Part shown: in pieces, positions 1 through 10,575 of the stretch
How positions within the stretch are numbered: the stretch's first letter is position 1
Layout: each line of letters opens with the position of its first letter
Assembly (NCBI RefSeq): GCF_900106595.1
Contig: NZ_FNNC01000001.1
Coordinates: 985,953 to 1,049,952, forward strand
DNA: 64,000 nt
Source: Marinococcus luteus
GTDB lineage: Bacteria; Bacillota; Bacilli; Bacillales; Marinococcaceae
Direction: 5' to 3'
Notes under the pieces: model-generated
What the model was told of the DNA's origin: nothing
The model's database searches: none
The model's input: the letters and a program-made list of their open reading frames with translations, nothing else
Translations under genes and position numbers: made by a program

Positions 1-623
1 TCTCCTTCATTATTAACGACAAAGGCCTGGCCGGAAAAACGTTCATGCTCCCCCATTTTATTCAGGCGCTGCCAGAGTACTTCCCACAGCGCATTTTCAT
101 TAATCGAGGGGGAAATTACAGCCATCACATTTCCTGCATCATTTTCCACCGGCCCTGCCAGAGGAATAATCGGCTGCTTTAAAATTGGATCTATAAATGC
201 TTCTTCAAGCGTCGGATTTCCCTCTCGTGCTTTCTGGTACCATATGCGGTCGGAAACGTTTTTGCCTATCACTTCATCCCGGGTGGACGTAACAATATCT
301 CCATTCGTATCTATGTAAACAATGCCCATGTATAAGTTTTCCGCTTCCACCATTTGTTCGAGTTCATTTCTTATGTCGGAAGGCGCTGCATTCTCATCCT
401 GCAAAACGGGGTTCATCGTCATCATATCCAGGTCATTCATTCGTTCCGAAAGAACGCTCTCCATCGTTAATGACAAATTATTGGATAACGAAAATAAAGA
501 ACCCTCAAGTTGGGCTTCCATTTCTGAACGCTGCGATTCGAACAAAACCACACCAAAAATTAACAGTGGGAGCGCTGTTATGATTAAGGTGATTACCAGA
601 AGCTTAGAGCGGAGTTTTCTCAA
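1..623 (-). CDS. Membrane-anchored sensory (dCache-like) protein, N-terminal part only
   Basis: This gene is cut by the left edge of the window, leaving about 207 N-terminal residues. It begins MRKLRSK and is followed by a hydrophobic membrane segment (about residues 8-25). A long extracytoplasmic region follows, with a helical stretch and then a PAS-like fold containing YMGIVYIDTNGDIVTSTRDEVIG and DRIWYQKAREG. That pattern is typical of dCache domains in chemoreceptors, histidine kinases and GGDEF proteins. The start is a TTG preceded by an AGGTG ribosome-binding site about 8 bases upstream. The output domain lies outside the window, so chemoreceptor and histidine kinase cannot be told apart. 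Confidence 0.75.
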   Translation of the reverse strand, partial: MRKLRSKLLVITLIITALPLLIFGVVLFESQRSEMEAQLEGSLFSLSNNLSLTMESVLSERMNDLDMMTMNPVLQDENAAPSDIRNELEQMVEAENLYMGIVYIDTNGDIVTSTRDEVIGKNVSDRIWYQKAREGNPTLEEAFIDPILKQPIIPLAGPVENDAGNVMAVISPSINENALWEVLWQRLNKMGEHERFSGQAFVVNNEG

Positions 624-684
624 TGTTTGTTCACCTGCGTTTCTCTTACTGCCGTGACAATTCACCAGTTTCGCCGGGTTATGT

Positions 685-719
685 AAAAAACCTCCGGTGC
701 ACTGTTCACGCGCCGGAGG
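685..719 (-). terminator. Intrinsic terminator of the 6S RNA gene
   Basis: A 10-bp stem (691-700 with 710-719, one G-U pair) has a 9-base loop. On the minus strand it is followed by six U residues (685-690). It sits immediately 3' of the 6S RNA closing stem and is correctly oriented to end that transcript. Confidence 0.8.
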
Positions 720-739
720 ATGCATAACAATTTAAGTAA

Positions 740-938
740 AACAGGAAGAGTCCCAATGTGCCGTCAAACGAACTTGTTTTTGAACCTGCTCATGGCAGGT
801 GGGTGCCTTGCTTGTTCGTTCATACTTCCCCAAACATTGAGGCTTGTACTCCAGAACAAGACGACAGGCTCCCAATGTGAAAGTGTTGGCTCAAAACGAT
901 CAGTGCTTCACGAACACCTCAGGACTCTTCACATTGTT
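740..938 (-). ncRNA. bsrA: 6S RNA (SsrS/BsrA type)
   Basis: 6S RNA binds housekeeping RNA polymerase and mimics an open promoter. The minus-strand transcript opens with GAAGAGTCC (930-922) and closes with the complementary GGACTCTTC (rc of 745-753), forming the terminal stem. The interior has long, imperfect complementary arms interrupted by bulges, giving the rod shape of the family. The sequence GGGAGCCTGTC near its middle resembles B. subtilis 6S-1. The gene follows aspS on the same strand, which is where B. subtilis keeps bsrA. A consensus-like promoter precedes it and an intrinsic terminator follows. No convincing protein is encoded here. The exact 5' and 3' ends are inferred. Confidence 0.88.
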
Positions 939-966
939 TGATTATATATTAGCACTTTCGTATAAT
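938..966 (+). promoter_or_regulatory. Divergent promoter for the small gene at 1026, interleaved with the 6S promoter
   Basis: TTGATT (938-943), a 17-base spacer and a perfect TATAAT (961-966) read rightward. Its elements interdigitate with the 6S RNA promoter on the other strand, so two RNA polymerases could not occupy both at once. Confidence 0.6.
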
Positions 967-974
967 TCGGTCAA
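946..974 (-). promoter_or_regulatory. Promoter of the 6S RNA gene
   Basis: On the minus strand a -35 TTGACC (rc of 969-974) is separated by 17 bases from a -10 TAATAT (rc of 946-951). This predicts a start near 938-939, just ahead of the 6S closing stem. An overlapping TATAAT (rc of 941-946) is an alternative -10. Confidence 0.65.
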
Positions 975-1025
975 GAACGTTACTATATCATTCCAAGGTG
1001 CATAGAGCCTTAAAAGGAGCAGATG

Positions 1026-1322
1026 ATGACAGAAACACTAGCCAGGCTTAATGCCACGTATACGGAACACGTAATTGAAGATTTCCAGAAAAAAAGGGTC
1101 CCTGTGGAAATTCCTCTTTGTTTAAAAGAAGACCGTATCGCCTATGGCCACAACTTGGAGATCTCTTATCCTCTCAAGGAAGTGCTCGACGTTTCATACC
1201 GCTATGAACCTGGAAAAATAGGCTTTCTTTACATTCATACGATTCAGGGCGTCCGCACTTTTCAGATCAATTCAGACCCCGCTGGTTTTGTTGAGCAGTT
1301 TCATCAGCTTGACCATTTATAG
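1026..1322 (+). CDS. Small conserved-looking protein, possible bacterial PH-like fold
   Basis: About 98 residues, soluble, with no signal peptide or membrane segment. The C-terminal two thirds alternate charged turns with beta-prone stretches (LEISYPLKEVLDVSYRY, IGFLYIHTIQG, RTFQINSDPAGFVEQF). That is suggestive of a bacterial PH-type domain, but I do not recognise a named family. Two tandem ATGs lie at 1023 and 1026. The AAGGAG at 1014-1019 favours the second, with 6 bases of spacing. A good promoter lies at 938-966. The gene is convergent with aspS and ends 4 bases from its stop codon. Confidence 0.7.
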   Translation: MTETLARLNATYTEHVIEDFQKKRVPVEIPLCLKEDRIAYGHNLEISYPLKEVLDVSYRYEPGKIGFLYIHTIQGVRTFQINSDPAGFVEQFHQLDHL

Positions 1323-1326
1323 TTTT

Positions 1327-3114
1327 CTATTCGTCTTCATCCTCTTTTTCAAAAACATCAAGCTTAAGATGCAGTTCCTCAAGCTGTCTGCTGCTTACTT
1401 TCCCCGGCGCCTGGGTTAATGGATCGGTGGCACTCGCCGTCTTCGGGAAGGCAATTGTATCTCTCAGATTATTTCTGCCTGCGAGGATCATGACGATCCG
1501 GTCAAGACCAAATGCTATGCCGCCGTGCGGCGGTGCGCCGTAATCAAAGGCTTCCATAAGAAAATCGAACTGTTCTTTCGCTTCTTCCTTATTAAATCCA
1601 AGAGCCGTAAACATTCTCTCCTGCAGGTCTTTTTCATAAATACGCTGCGATCCCCCGCCAATTTCATAGCCATTCAACACGAGGTCGTAAGCCTCCGCCC
1701 TGATATCTTCCGGCTTTGTTTCAAGCAGGTGGGCATCGTCCTCCACCGGCCGTGTAAACGGGTGGTGCATCGCTACATAACGGTCGTCGTCCTTGTTATA
1801 TTCCATCAACGGAAATTCTGTCACCCAGAGGAAATTAAACGTGCTGCGGTCAATCATATCGAGCTCTTTTCCGAATTTCAGGCGCAGAGCACCAAGAGAA
1901 TCCCAGACCACCTGATGGCTGTCTGCTCCAAAGAACAGCAGATCTTCTGCTTCTGCCCCCATTGCTTCCCTGAGCGACGCTGTTTCTTCATCGCTTAAGA
2001 ATTTCGCAACCGGGCCTTTCAGTTCATTTTCCTCTACCTTCAGCCAGGCAAGACCTTTCGCCCCGTAAGCAGCCACAAATTCCGCCAGATCGTCAATTTC
2101 TTTACGGGACATCTGGTTAGCAACGCCTTTGACGTTCAGCCCTTTAATGATGCCCCCTGAAGCCGCAGCATTTTTGAATACTTTAAAATCACTGTTTTTT
2201 AAAACATAGGTCAGCTCCACAAGCTCCATGCCAAACCTGGTTTCCGGCTTATCGGATCCGTAGCGGTTCATCGCTTCATAATACGTCATACGCGGGAATG
2301 GTGTTTCAATATCGACCCCGCGCGTTTCCTTCAACAGCCCGGCCATCATTGTTTCCATCATGGAGAAAAGGTCCTCTGTATCCAGAAAGGCTGTTTCAAT
2401 GTCCACCTGGGTAAATTCCGGCTGCCGGTCGGCCCGGAGGTCCTCATCCCGGAAACAGCGCACAATCTGATAATAACGCTCAAATCCCGAGACCATTAAA
2501 AGCTGTTTGAACAGCTGCGGGGACTGCGGCAGAGCATAAAACTCCCCGGGATGGACCCGGCTTGGCACCAGATAGTCTCTTGCCCCTTCAGGCGTGCTTT
2601 TGGTGAGCATCGGCGTTTCCATATCGAAAAAGTCACGGTCATCGAGAAAACGGCGGATGAACTTTGTGGTCTGGTGACGGAGCTTGAACGTCTCCTGCAT
2701 ATCCGGGCGCCGAAGATCAAGATAGCGGTAGCGGAGCCTTACGTCTTCAGAAACATTAGTATCTGCTTCAATTTGAAACGGCAGCGGCTTCGAAGCATTC
2801 ATAATCGAAAGCTTATCGACACGGACTTCCACCTTTCCGGTCGGAATTTTTTCATTGTACGTTTCTTCATCGCGCTGCACAACAATTCCTTCTACGTCGA
2901 GCACATATTCGCTGCGGACCCTTTCCGCTGCGTTCAGTGCTTCCTCGGACTGTTCGGGAGTCGCCACCACTTGTACGATCCCCGAACGGTCCCTGAGATC
3001 AATAAAGACCACCTGGCCTAAGTCCCGGCGGGTCTGGGCCCAGCCTTTCAATCTTACTTTTTCGCCTATCAGCGCTTCCTGGATGTCTCCGCAATGATGC
3101 GTCCGTCCTATCAT
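1327..3114 (-). CDS. aspS: Aspartyl-tRNA synthetase
   Basis: Charges tRNA-Asp with aspartate in the cytoplasm. The 595 residues match the bacterial-type enzyme: an N-terminal OB-fold anticodon-binding domain ([21 protein letters not shown]), the class II catalytic core with motif 2 ([18 protein letters not shown]), the bacterial GAD insertion domain, and motif 3 ([16 protein letters not shown]). The ATG overlaps the hisS stop by 4 bases, indicating translational coupling. Both genes sit behind one T-box leader. The C-terminus is rich in Asp and Glu. Confidence 0.98.
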   Translation of the reverse strand: MIGRTHHCGDIQEALIGEKVRLKGWAQTRRDLGQVVFIDLRDRSGIVQVVATPEQSEEALNAAERVRSEYVLDVEGIVVQRDEETYNEKIPTGKVEVRVDKLSIMNASKPLPFQIEADTNVSEDVRLRYRYLDLRRPDMQETFKLRHQTTKFIRRFLDDRDFFDMETPMLTKSTPEGARDYLVPSRVHPGEFYALPQSPQLFKQLLMVSGFERYYQIVRCFRDEDLRADRQPEFTQVDIETAFLDTEDLFSMMETMMAGLLKETRGVDIETPFPRMTYYEAMNRYGSDKPETRFGMELVELTYVLKNSDFKVFKNAAASGGIIKGLNVKGVANQMSRKEIDDLAEFVAAYGAKGLAWLKVEENELKGPVAKFLSDEETASLREAMGAEAEDLLFFGADSHQVVWDSLGALRLKFGKELDMIDRSTFNFLWVTEFPLMEYNKDDDRYVAMHHPFTRPVEDDAHLLETKPEDIRAEAYDLVLNGYEIGGGSQRIYEKDLQERMFTALGFNKEEAKEQFDFLMEAFDYGAPPHGGIAFGLDRIVMILAGRNNLRDTIAFPKTASATDPLTQAPGKVSSRQLEELHLKLDVFEKEDEDE

Positions 3115-4394
3115 TGTTCTTTCCTCCCTGTACGTTCCTGCATAGTAGTAATAAATGCCGACAGCGGCACTTCTTCCTGCGCGCCGGTCTCCATATTTTT
3201 AATGTTAACTGCTTCTGCTTCCAGCTCATCGTCGCCAATGACGACGGTGAAGGTGCTGTTTGTACGGTCCGCTGCTTTAAACTGGGCTTTTGTTTTACGG
3301 TCCATGTAATCCTTATCGGCTTTGACGCCTGCCCTCCGGAGCTCATGCACCAGGGAGACGGATCGCTTTTTGGCTTCCTCTCCCATTGCCACAATGTAGC
3401 AGTCCAGGTTTTTTTCTGCCGGGAGCTCTACGTTCTGGGTATTGAGTGCCATCAGCAGCCGCTCAATGCTAAGCGCAAATCCGATGCCAGGTGTGTCCGG
3501 TCCGCCAATATCCTCAATCAGGCCATTGTAGCGGCCGCCGCCCATAAGCGTTGTAATCGCGCCAAACCCTTCTCCTTCAATCATAATTTCGAAGGCTGTG
3601 TGGGTGTAATAATCCAGGCCGCGCACAAGGTTCGCATCCACTTCGTAAGTAATGCCCATTTCATCAAGCATTGTTTTAACCTGGTTGAAATAGCTGCTTG
3701 ACTCTTCATTTAAGTGATCAAGAATAGAAGGCGCATCCGCCATCAGCGGGTGGTCTTTATCCTTTTTGCAGTCAAGAATCCGAAGCGGATTGGTGTGCAG
3801 GCGCTCCTGGCAGTCACTGCAGAATTCTCCGATCCGGGGCTCAAAATGAGAAACAAGCGCCTCACGATGGGCCGTCCGGCTCTCCTTGTCCCCAAGGCTG
3901 TTGACAACCAGCTTAAGGCCCTTGAGATTCATTTCTTCATAAAACTGCATGGCAAGCCCTATAACTTCTGCGTCAATCGCAGGATCCGCGCTCCCGATTG
4001 CCTCCACACCGAATTGCACAAACTGCCTCATGCGTCCGGACTGCGGGCGCTCATAGCGGAACATCGGTCCGGTGTAATACAGCTTCACCGGCTGACCGGC
4101 CCATCCGTACATTTTGTTTTCCACATAGGAGCGCACAATGGAAGCCGTGTTTTCCGGACGGAGCGTGAGCTGTCTTCCGCCTTTGTCTTCGAACGTATAC
4201 ATTTCTTTTTGCACGATATCCGTGGAATCCCCCACTCCCCGTGCAAACAGCTCGGTTTGTTCAAAAACGGGGGTTCTTATTTCACTGTAGTTAAACCGGC
4301 TGCAGATATCGTCTATTTTTTGTTCAATAAACTGCCACTTTTCCGATTCGCCCGGAAGTATATCCTGGGTCCCTCTTGGAATTCGATAAGCCAT
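3111..4394 (-). CDS. hisS: Histidyl-tRNA synthetase
   Basis: Charges tRNA-His. The 427 residues carry class II motif 2 ([10 protein letters not shown], then [14 protein letters not shown]), the histidine-specific segments [14 protein letters not shown] and [14 protein letters not shown], and a C-terminal anticodon-binding domain. The start has a strong GGAGG ribosome-binding site. It is the first gene of the hisS-aspS operon, with the 4-base overlap characteristic of that pair. Expression should depend on uncharged tRNA through the T-box leader just upstream. Confidence 0.98.
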   Translation of the reverse strand: MAYRIPRGTQDILPGESEKWQFIEQKIDDICSRFNYSEIRTPVFEQTELFARGVGDSTDIVQKEMYTFEDKGGRQLTLRPENTASIVRSYVENKMYGWAGQPVKLYYTGPMFRYERPQSGRMRQFVQFGVEAIGSADPAIDAEVIGLAMQFYEEMNLKGLKLVVNSLGDKESRTAHREALVSHFEPRIGEFCSDCQERLHTNPLRILDCKKDKDHPLMADAPSILDHLNEESSSYFNQVKTMLDEMGITYEVDANLVRGLDYYTHTAFEIMIEGEGFGAITTLMGGGRYNGLIEDIGGPDTPGIGFALSIERLLMALNTQNVELPAEKNLDCYIVAMGEEAKKRSVSLVHELRRAGVKADKDYMDRKTKAQFKAADRTNSTFTVVIGDDELEAEAVNIKNMETGAQEEVPLSAFITTMQERTGRKEQ

Positions 4395-4431
4395 GCTCGT
4401 TCCTCCCTTTATCTGTTCAGCTTTTCCACAT

Positions 4432-4692
4432 AAAAAAACCGACCCTCATGAATCATGAGGGACGGTTGATCCGCGTTGCCACCCTAATTGAAACGACACT
4501 CGTTTCCACTTCATGCCTGTAACGAAGGCGCACGTTTATTCCTACCGGCTGCTCGGCAGCATTCGAAATAAAACCTACAAAGTGTCTTTCAACAGGGGAG
4601 AAAGAGAAGGACTTCCAGCCTCAGGTCCTTCTTCTCTGGCAGTCTGCCGCGCTGTTTACTTTCTTTATCATCGGATTTAGCTGTTCTTCTGT
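4432..4692 (-). promoter_or_regulatory. T-box leader of hisS-aspS
   Basis: This transcription-attenuation leader senses uncharged tRNA. The T-box core AATTAGGGTGGCAACGCGG is on the minus strand (rc of 4471-4489). It is followed by the terminator stem CCGTCCCTCATGA/TCATGAGGGTCGG (4439-4451 with 4453-4465) and a run of seven U residues. The T-box can pair with the 5' arm of that stem to form the antiterminator. Stem I occupies roughly 4575-4670. On its 3' side the transcript reads GACAC (rc of 4582-4586), which holds overlapping codons GAC (Asp) and CAC (His). That suits an operon for both synthetases. Confidence 0.93.
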
Positions 4693-4698
4693 AAAACA

Positions 4699-4727
4699 AT
4701 CTTACGAATCTTCCCGGGGATTGTCAA
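4699..4727 (-). promoter_or_regulatory. Promoter of the hisS T-box transcript
   Basis: A consensus TTGACA (rc of 4722-4727), a 17-base spacer and TAAGAT (rc of 4699-4704) read toward the T-box. The -35 overlaps the last codon of dtd. Confidence 0.75.
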
Positions 4728-5182
4728 CCATTTCCCTGGCTTTTCGGGGAATCCAGTATGAGGGTCACCGGTCCGTTATTCGTAAGAGATATATCCATAT
4801 CCGCACCGAACACACCTGTTTCCACGTGAACGCTTTGCTGTGCGAGAAGTTCGTTAAACTGGAGATAATACGCTTTGGCCTTATCCGGCGCCGCCGCTTC
4901 CATAAAGTTTGGGCGGCGCCCTTTCTGCGTATTGCCGTAAAGCGTAAACTGGGGAATAGATAATACGCGGGCACCTTCGTCGAGCACAGATCGGTTCATT
5001 TTCCCCGCTTCGTCCTCAAACACGCGGAGATTGCTAACCTTCTCTGCCATCCACGCCAGGTCCTTTTCAGTGTCCTCTCCGTGAATGCCTACAAAAAGCA
5101 CCAGTCCTGAAGATATTTCTCCAGTTACTTCATCCCCGACACGGCACGCCGCCTCTTTGCTTCTCTGCAGTACCACTTTCAC
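4724..5182 (-). CDS. dtd: D-aminoacyl-tRNA deacylase
   Basis: Removes D-amino acids (and glycine mischarged on tRNA-Ala) from tRNA. The 152 residues match the family in length. The second signature, NNGPVT ([10 protein letters not shown]), is intact near residue 137. The first family signature, normally S-Q-x-x-L, reads SIPQFTLYG: the serine is replaced by proline (codon CCC) while the glutamine and FTLYG are kept. The gene lies just downstream of rel, with a 29-base gap, as in B. subtilis. The serine loss may alter activity or may be tolerated. Confidence 0.95.
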   Translation of the reverse strand: MKVVLQRSKEAACRVGDEVTGEISSGLVLFVGIHGEDTEKDLAWMAEKVSNLRVFEDEAGKMNRSVLDEGARVLSIPQFTLYGNTQKGRRPNFMEAAAPDKAKAYYLQFNELLAQQSVHVETGVFGADMDISLTNNGPVTLILDSPKSQGNG

Positions 5183-5211
5183 GCTGAACGACCCTTTCTC
5201 TCCTGCAATCG

Positions 5212-7392
5212 TTAATGCATCACCCGCCGCACGGAATAAATATCAGGGAGCCCCTTAATTTTATCCACGACCCGGCGCAGATGATCGGTATTGCTGATAT
5301 TTACTGTTACATGAATAATAGCCATTTTGTTTTTATCTGCTTTGCCGCTGACAGCGCTCATATTGGTTTTCGTTTCAGTCACCGCCTGCAGCACAGCGTT
5401 TAAAAGCCCGCGCCGGTCATAACCGGTCACTTCAATATCCACATTATAGTTTTTCGATTTCTCAGCCGCGCCTTCCCACTCAACAGATAATAGACGCGGT
5501 TCCGAATCTTCGTTTTTAATATTTGGACAGTCGCTCCGGTGCACGGAAACGCCCCGGCCTTTCGTAATAAAGCCTACAATGTCATCGCCCGGAACCGGGT
5601 TACAGCATCGCGACAGACGCACGAGCAGATTATCGACACCTTTAACTCTCACTCCGGCACCGGTCTTTCTCGTTGGCGTTGACGGCTGTACGTCTTTGAC
5701 AGCTTCAGCCACAGACTTTTGTTCAGCGGCCTGTTCCTGCTCCTGGCGGGCCCGGTCGGTCAGCCTTGTGACAATCTGCTTCGGACTGACACCGTTATAC
5801 CCTACTGCCGCAAACATATCTTCGTCATTGGAAAAGCTGAATTTGTCGGCTGTTTCCTGCCGGTTTTCTTCGTTTAATATCTCTTTAGGCTCGTAGTTTT
5901 GCGCCCGCAGCTCGCGCTCCACCATTTCACGGCCTTTTTGAATATTTTCTTCACGCCGTTCTTTTTTGAAAAACTGCTTGATTTTATTTTTGGCATGAGA
6001 GCTTTTCGTCAGCTTCAGCCAATCCTGGCTTGGACCGTAGGAATGCTTGGACGTAAGCATTTCTACAATATCACCGGTCGTCAGTTCATGATCAAGCGGC
6101 ACCATTTTGCCATTTACCTTTGCCCCAATCGACCTGTTGCCGATCTCCGTATGAATCCGATAGGCAAAATCAATCGGGACTGATCCACGCGGAAGCTCAA
6201 TGACATCGCCCTTTGGCGTAAACACAAACACCATATCGGAAAATAAGTCGATCTTGAGCGATTCCATAAACTCCTGGGCGTCCGGCGTATCGTCCTGCCA
6301 TTCCAGAATTTCACGGAACCAGGTGAGCTTGTCTTCAAGGGACTGTTTGTTCTGCGCGTCCTTGCCTTCCTTATACGCCCAGTGAGCTGCCACACCAAAT
6401 TCAGCGATACGGTGCATTTCCCTCGAGCGGATCTGTACCTCGAGAGGCTCGCCGTTCGGCCCGATGACGGTCGTATGAAGAGACTGATACATATTCGCCT
6501 TCGGCATGGCGATATAGTCCTTGAAACGGCCCGGCATCGGCTTCCAGCAGGTGTGAATAATTCCAAGCACGGCGTAGCAGTCCTTAATACTGTCCACAAT
6601 AATACGTACAGCCAGCAGGTCATAAATTTCATTAAACTGCTTTTTATCCTTCACCATTTTTCGGTAAATGCTGTAGATATGCTTCGGCCGCCCGTACATT
6701 TCGGCATTGATTTTTAAATCATTCACGTTTTCCTGAATGTTATCAATCACCTGGTCAATGTATTCTTCCCGTTCGGCGCGCTTTTGTTTCATCAAATTCA
6801 CAATGCGGTAATACTGCTGGGGCTCGAGGTAACGGAGCGCCGTATCCTCAAGCTCCCATTTGATTGTGGAAATACCTAATCGATGAGCAAGCGGGGCAAA
6901 AATTTCCAATGTTTCATTAGAAATGCGGCGCTGTTTTTCCGGTGGAAGATGCTTCAGGGTCCGCATGTTGTGCAGGCGGTCTGCAAGCTTAATCAGGATC
7001 ACCCGGATGTCCTTGGCCATTGCAACCACCATCTTGCGGTGGTTTTCGGCCTGCTGCTGTTCCTTCGATTTGTATTTGATTTTTTTCAGCTTCGTGACAC
7101 CGTCTACAAGCATAGCAACTTCGCTGTTAAATTCCCGTTCGAGATCTTCGACGGTCACTTCTGTGTCTTCAACCACATCATGCATAAAAGCAGCCGCGAT
7201 CGTGTCAGGATCCAATTGCAGTTCTATTAGAATACCGGCTACCTGAATAGGGTGCAGGATATAAGGCTCGCCTGACTTCCGGTATTGTTCCTGATGGGCT
7301 TTTTCTGCATAATGATAAGCCTTATCCAAAAAAGCGACATTCGCTTCGGATAAATAAACGCCCGCTTTTTCCATTACTTCATCAATCGTCAT
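5212..7392 (-). CDS. relA: Bifunctional (p)ppGpp synthetase/hydrolase Rel
   Basis: Makes and degrades the stringent-response alarmones on the ribosome. The 726 residues run in the usual order: HD hydrolase domain ([21 protein letters not shown]), synthetase domain ([42 protein letters not shown]), TGS domain ([23 protein letters not shown]), a zinc-finger-like region ([16 protein letters not shown]) and a C-terminal ACT domain. Both catalytic halves look intact, as expected for the single long Rel of Firmicutes. It lies between apt and dtd in the conserved order. The ribosome-binding site is GGGTGAT. Confidence 0.97.
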   Translation of the reverse strand: MTIDEVMEKAGVYLSEANVAFLDKAYHYAEKAHQEQYRKSGEPYILHPIQVAGILIELQLDPDTIAAAFMHDVVEDTEVTVEDLEREFNSEVAMLVDGVTKLKKIKYKSKEQQQAENHRKMVVAMAKDIRVILIKLADRLHNMRTLKHLPPEKQRRISNETLEIFAPLAHRLGISTIKWELEDTALRYLEPQQYYRIVNLMKQKRAEREEYIDQVIDNIQENVNDLKINAEMYGRPKHIYSIYRKMVKDKKQFNEIYDLLAVRIIVDSIKDCYAVLGIIHTCWKPMPGRFKDYIAMPKANMYQSLHTTVIGPNGEPLEVQIRSREMHRIAEFGVAAHWAYKEGKDAQNKQSLEDKLTWFREILEWQDDTPDAQEFMESLKIDLFSDMVFVFTPKGDVIELPRGSVPIDFAYRIHTEIGNRSIGAKVNGKMVPLDHELTTGDIVEMLTSKHSYGPSQDWLKLTKSSHAKNKIKQFFKKERREENIQKGREMVERELRAQNYEPKEILNEENRQETADKFSFSNDEDMFAAVGYNGVSPKQIVTRLTDRARQEQEQAAEQKSVAEAVKDVQPSTPTRKTGAGVRVKGVDNLLVRLSRCCNPVPGDDIVGFITKGRGVSVHRSDCPNIKNEDSEPRLLSVEWEGAAEKSKNYNVDIEVTGYDRRGLLNAVLQAVTETKTNMSAVSGKADKNKMAIIHVTVNISNTDHLRRVVDKIKGLPDIYSVRRVMH

Positions 7393-7547
7393 GGAATCAC
7401 CCTTATTCGCCTTTCCACCTTATAATAGATACACGGTACACCTACCGGACATAAACATCTGAATATGAAGAAATATAACGCTAATTGACTCTAATTTCAA
7501 GCCTCAGGCCTTTTTTCCGCCGCAGGCTCCTCCAGGTATAATAATAA

Positions 7548-7574
7548 CCCCCGAACCACTGGTTGGCAGGGGGC
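7548..7574 (-). terminator. Probable terminator after apt
   Basis: On the minus strand, CCCCC and AACCA segments pair with TGGTT and GGGGG in a hairpin (7548-7573) followed by a broken U tract (TTATTATTAT). It separates apt from rel. Confidence 0.5.
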
Positions 7575-7592
7575 TTAAGACAAATATCCGTA

Positions 7593-8114
7593 TTAATCAA
7601 ACGTGACTAAAGAATAGACATTATAGTCATTCAATTCTTTATTGTTTCTTGCATCCAGATAGGAAAGCTCGATAAAGAAGGCGAGACCTGCCACTACTCC
7701 CCCAAGCTTTTCAACCAGCTGCACAGTAGCTTTTACGGTACCACCAGTAGCAAGCAGATCATCGGTGATAAGCACCCGCTGGCCGGGCTTAATGGCGTCT
7801 GTATGAATCGACAGACTTGCTTCCCCGTATTCCAGGCCGTAATCTTCCGTAATGGTTTCCCGTGGCAGCTTGCCTTCTTTGCGGATCGGCACAAATGCTT
7901 TTTCCATTGCATAAGCCACCGGGCAGCCGACCACAAACCCTCTCGCTTCCGGTCCGACAATTACATCAACGTCATGCTTGTCGGCAAATTCGATCATATT
8001 GTCGATGGCCTGCCGGTACACAGGCCCGTTCTGCATAAGAGTTGTAATATCTTTAAACCGGATTCCCTTTTCAGGATAATCTTCGATCACTGTTATGTAA
8101 TCTTTAAAGTCCAT
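7593..8114 (-). CDS. apt: Adenine phosphoribosyltransferase
   Basis: Salvages adenine to AMP using PRPP. The 173 residues have the family PRPP-binding motif [16 protein letters not shown], the substrate loop [20 protein letters not shown] and the N-terminal segment [23 protein letters not shown]. The start codon overlaps the recJ 3' end by 11 bases, so the two genes are probably co-transcribed and translationally coupled. A hairpin follows the gene. Confidence 0.97.
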   Translation of the reverse strand: MDFKDYITVIEDYPEKGIRFKDITTLMQNGPVYRQAIDNMIEFADKHDVDVIVGPEARGFVVGCPVAYAMEKAFVPIRKEGKLPRETITEDYGLEYGEASLSIHTDAIKPGQRVLITDDLLATGGTVKATVQLVEKLGGVVAGLAFFIELSYLDARNNKELNDYNVYSLVTFD

Positions 8115-10461
8115 GGTTTACCTTCTTCCTTACATCTAATATAGTTTCTTCCGGCAGCCAGGAAAGGAGCCGTTTTTTTAATTGCGGAAACGGAGTAAAC
8201 ATCAATTCCTGCTCAACATTTCTCGCCTCCATTTTTTCCTGGTAGGAAGAGGAGTCAGTTAAATCCTTTTTCGCAGGCTTTTCTTCTGCCGAGACAACTG
8301 CATCTTTCATTTTAACAAAACCTAATTCAAAAAACACTTGGCTCATAAAAAACAGATCTTCCGTTTTCCACTGTTTATGCTCGGCCAGTTTCCTTCCCTG
8401 GCTGTTCAGATCAAACGAACCGCGCTTTTTCAGAAAAGCGTAATACCATTTAAACTGCTCTCTTGAGGGCATCGAATGAAAATACGCTTTTTCTCTTCCC
8501 TGAAAGTACACATAAATATTCGCTGCCTGCGGGAAGACCGCAAGCGCCTGCTTGAGCGTATCGAGAGAGGGGGGCATATCCGCTATCACTACATTGGCGG
8601 CGTGATGTGCCCGGCCGTCCGTATCGGCCCCATTAAGAATGGCAGCATGTCCGGCAGATGCAGCCAGCTCTTTTTGCTGCTCTTCTGTAAAAGCCAGGAC
8701 TGCCGTGTCTGTATTGTCCGCAAACGTCACCCGTTTTTCTTTTCTGCGGTCAAATATTTGAATCTGCTCCACCTTCGCGTCCCTTAAAAATAACTGCGGC
8801 TTGCGGAAGCCGTTCCATTCATTGATGCTCAGTTCCCCAACGACGGAGACTTCTTCATTTTCTGTCAGGCTTTCCGATAAATACCCGAGATGAAACCCGA
8901 CACAATCCAGTTTTTTCCCACCGGCAGCGAGTGCCATCTTTAAGTGATTTTTCGATGCACCTATCGTTTTCACAGATTCGAGAACCGTTTTTTCAATCCG
9001 GAAAACCGGCTTTGGATTACCGACGCCAAACGGGGCAAGGTTTCGCAGGTCTTCGACCGCCTCAATCGTAATATCACTTACCGAAACATGGACGTCAATA
9101 TGCGTCGCCGGAACCAGCAGTTCGCTGCTCAGCGTTTCCTTTGCCTGGCTGACCATGCGGGTTCTCAGGGTATCGATCTCTGCAGGATCCAAAGACATGC
9201 CTGCCGCCATTGGATGCCCTCCAAATTTTTGGAGCACGTCTCGGTTTTTCGAAAGCTCTTGGAACATATCGAAGCCTTCGATGCTTCTTGCCGAGCCTTT
9301 GGCTTCCCCACTTGCTGCATCAACACTCATAACGATTACCGGTCGGTAGTATCTCTCCACCAGACGACTCGCCACGATGCCGATTACGCCGGCGTTCCAT
9401 CCTTCCCCTGCCACGATAATGAATGGATTGTCTTCTACAGGAAAGTTCGTTTCTACTTCTTCCACCGCTTCTTTGGTCATACTTTCAACAAGCGATTTGC
9501 GTTCATTATTCAAGTCATCGATCATTTCCGCCCACGATTCTGCTTCGTCGAGCGTAGCTGCAGTCAGAAGATGTACAGCAGGATCCGCTTCTTCCATACG
9601 GCCCGCGGCATTCAAACGCGGTCCCATTGCAAAGCCGACATGATCTTCTTCAAGCTGTTCCCCTTCAATGCTGCATATTCGCTTTAACGCCTGAATGCCG
9701 GGGAGTTTACTGTTCGTTAAAAGGGCGAGTCCCCGCTGCACGAACAGCCGGTTTTCCTCCATGAGCGGCACAAGGTCACTGATCGTGCCAAGTGTGACAA
9801 TATCGAGCCAGTGAACAGGCTCCTCGGGGAGAAGAGCATGTGCTAACTTATAAGCAACCCCGACCCCGGCAAGTTCCTTAAACGGATACGTACATCCCGG
9901 TTTCTTCGGGTTAATGATCGCATATGCAGGCGGCAGCTCCGGGGGCGGTTCGTGGTGGTCGGTAATAATAACATCCATACCTAAATCATTGGCAGTCTGG
10001 ATTTCATTAACCGCTGCGATGCCCGTATCCACGGTAATAATGAGTGAAGCTCCTTCATCATGAGCCGACTGAAAAGCCGGGACATTCGGGCCGTATCCTT
10101 CCGTAAACCGGTTAGGAATATACCAGCCAAATGAAGCTCCGAGCTCGGTTAAGAGCCGGATCATGATAGTTGTGCTCGACACTCCATCCGCATCGTAATC
10201 TCCGAACACGAGAATCCGTTCTTTATTCTCAACCGCCTGCTGAATACGGCGGACGGCTTCTTCCATTCCATCAAGCAAATACGGATTATGTACAATAGAC
10301 CAGTCATTATGAATCATCTGCCGGACTTTCTCTGCTGATTCAAATCCTCTTGCAGCAAGAAGCCGCGCAGATATTACACTTACGTTCAGCTCCTTTTTAA
10401 GCTGTTCTGCAAGACGTTCGTCCACCTCGGGCTGATGCCATCTTGTTCGTGACTGCAGCAT
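8104..10461 (-). CDS. recJ: Single-stranded-DNA-specific exonuclease RecJ
   Basis: A 5'-3' single-strand exonuclease in recombination and base-excision repair. The 785 residues match the long Bacillus form. The DHH-family metal motifs are visible: [11 protein letters not shown] (about residue 101), [10 protein letters not shown] and [10 protein letters not shown]. The DHHA1 part contains [11 protein letters not shown], followed by an OB-type region and the extra C-terminal domain found in Firmicute RecJ. It lies between lapA and apt. Confidence 0.96.
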   Translation of the reverse strand: MLQSRTRWHQPEVDERLAEQLKKELNVSVISARLLAARGFESAEKVRQMIHNDWSIVHNPYLLDGMEEAVRRIQQAVENKERILVFGDYDADGVSSTTIMIRLLTELGASFGWYIPNRFTEGYGPNVPAFQSAHDEGASLIITVDTGIAAVNEIQTANDLGMDVIITDHHEPPPELPPAYAIINPKKPGCTYPFKELAGVGVAYKLAHALLPEEPVHWLDIVTLGTISDLVPLMEENRLFVQRGLALLTNSKLPGIQALKRICSIEGEQLEEDHVGFAMGPRLNAAGRMEEADPAVHLLTAATLDEAESWAEMIDDLNNERKSLVESMTKEAVEEVETNFPVEDNPFIIVAGEGWNAGVIGIVASRLVERYYRPVIVMSVDAASGEAKGSARSIEGFDMFQELSKNRDVLQKFGGHPMAAGMSLDPAEIDTLRTRMVSQAKETLSSELLVPATHIDVHVSVSDITIEAVEDLRNLAPFGVGNPKPVFRIEKTVLESVKTIGASKNHLKMALAAGGKKLDCVGFHLGYLSESLTENEEVSVVGELSINEWNGFRKPQLFLRDAKVEQIQIFDRRKEKRVTFADNTDTAVLAFTEEQQKELAASAGHAAILNGADTDGRAHHAANVVIADMPPSLDTLKQALAVFPQAANIYVYFQGREKAYFHSMPSREQFKWYYAFLKKRGSFDLNSQGRKLAEHKQWKTEDLFFMSQVFFELGFVKMKDAVVSAEEKPAKKDLTDSSSYQEKMEARNVEQELMFTPFPQLKKRLLSWLPEETILDVRKKVNHGL

Positions 10462-10575
10462 ATATCTCTTCCTCTTTTCTTGCTTTAGCGTTTCAAATGT
10501 TCATTGTCTGCATTCACTATTGTATCGAAAATACTTACGGGATAAAAGCTATTTTATCTGTATGCCGCCTCGCAA

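Noticed and set aside
720..941. 73-codon plus-strand ORF (MHNNLSKTG...)
   Set aside because: It lies exactly on the 6S RNA gene, has no ribosome-binding site and its composition reflects the RNA stem sequences.
7500..7520. Short palindrome GCCTCAGGC followed by T6 on the plus strand
   Set aside because: There is no plus-strand gene upstream and the stem is too short to call a terminator.
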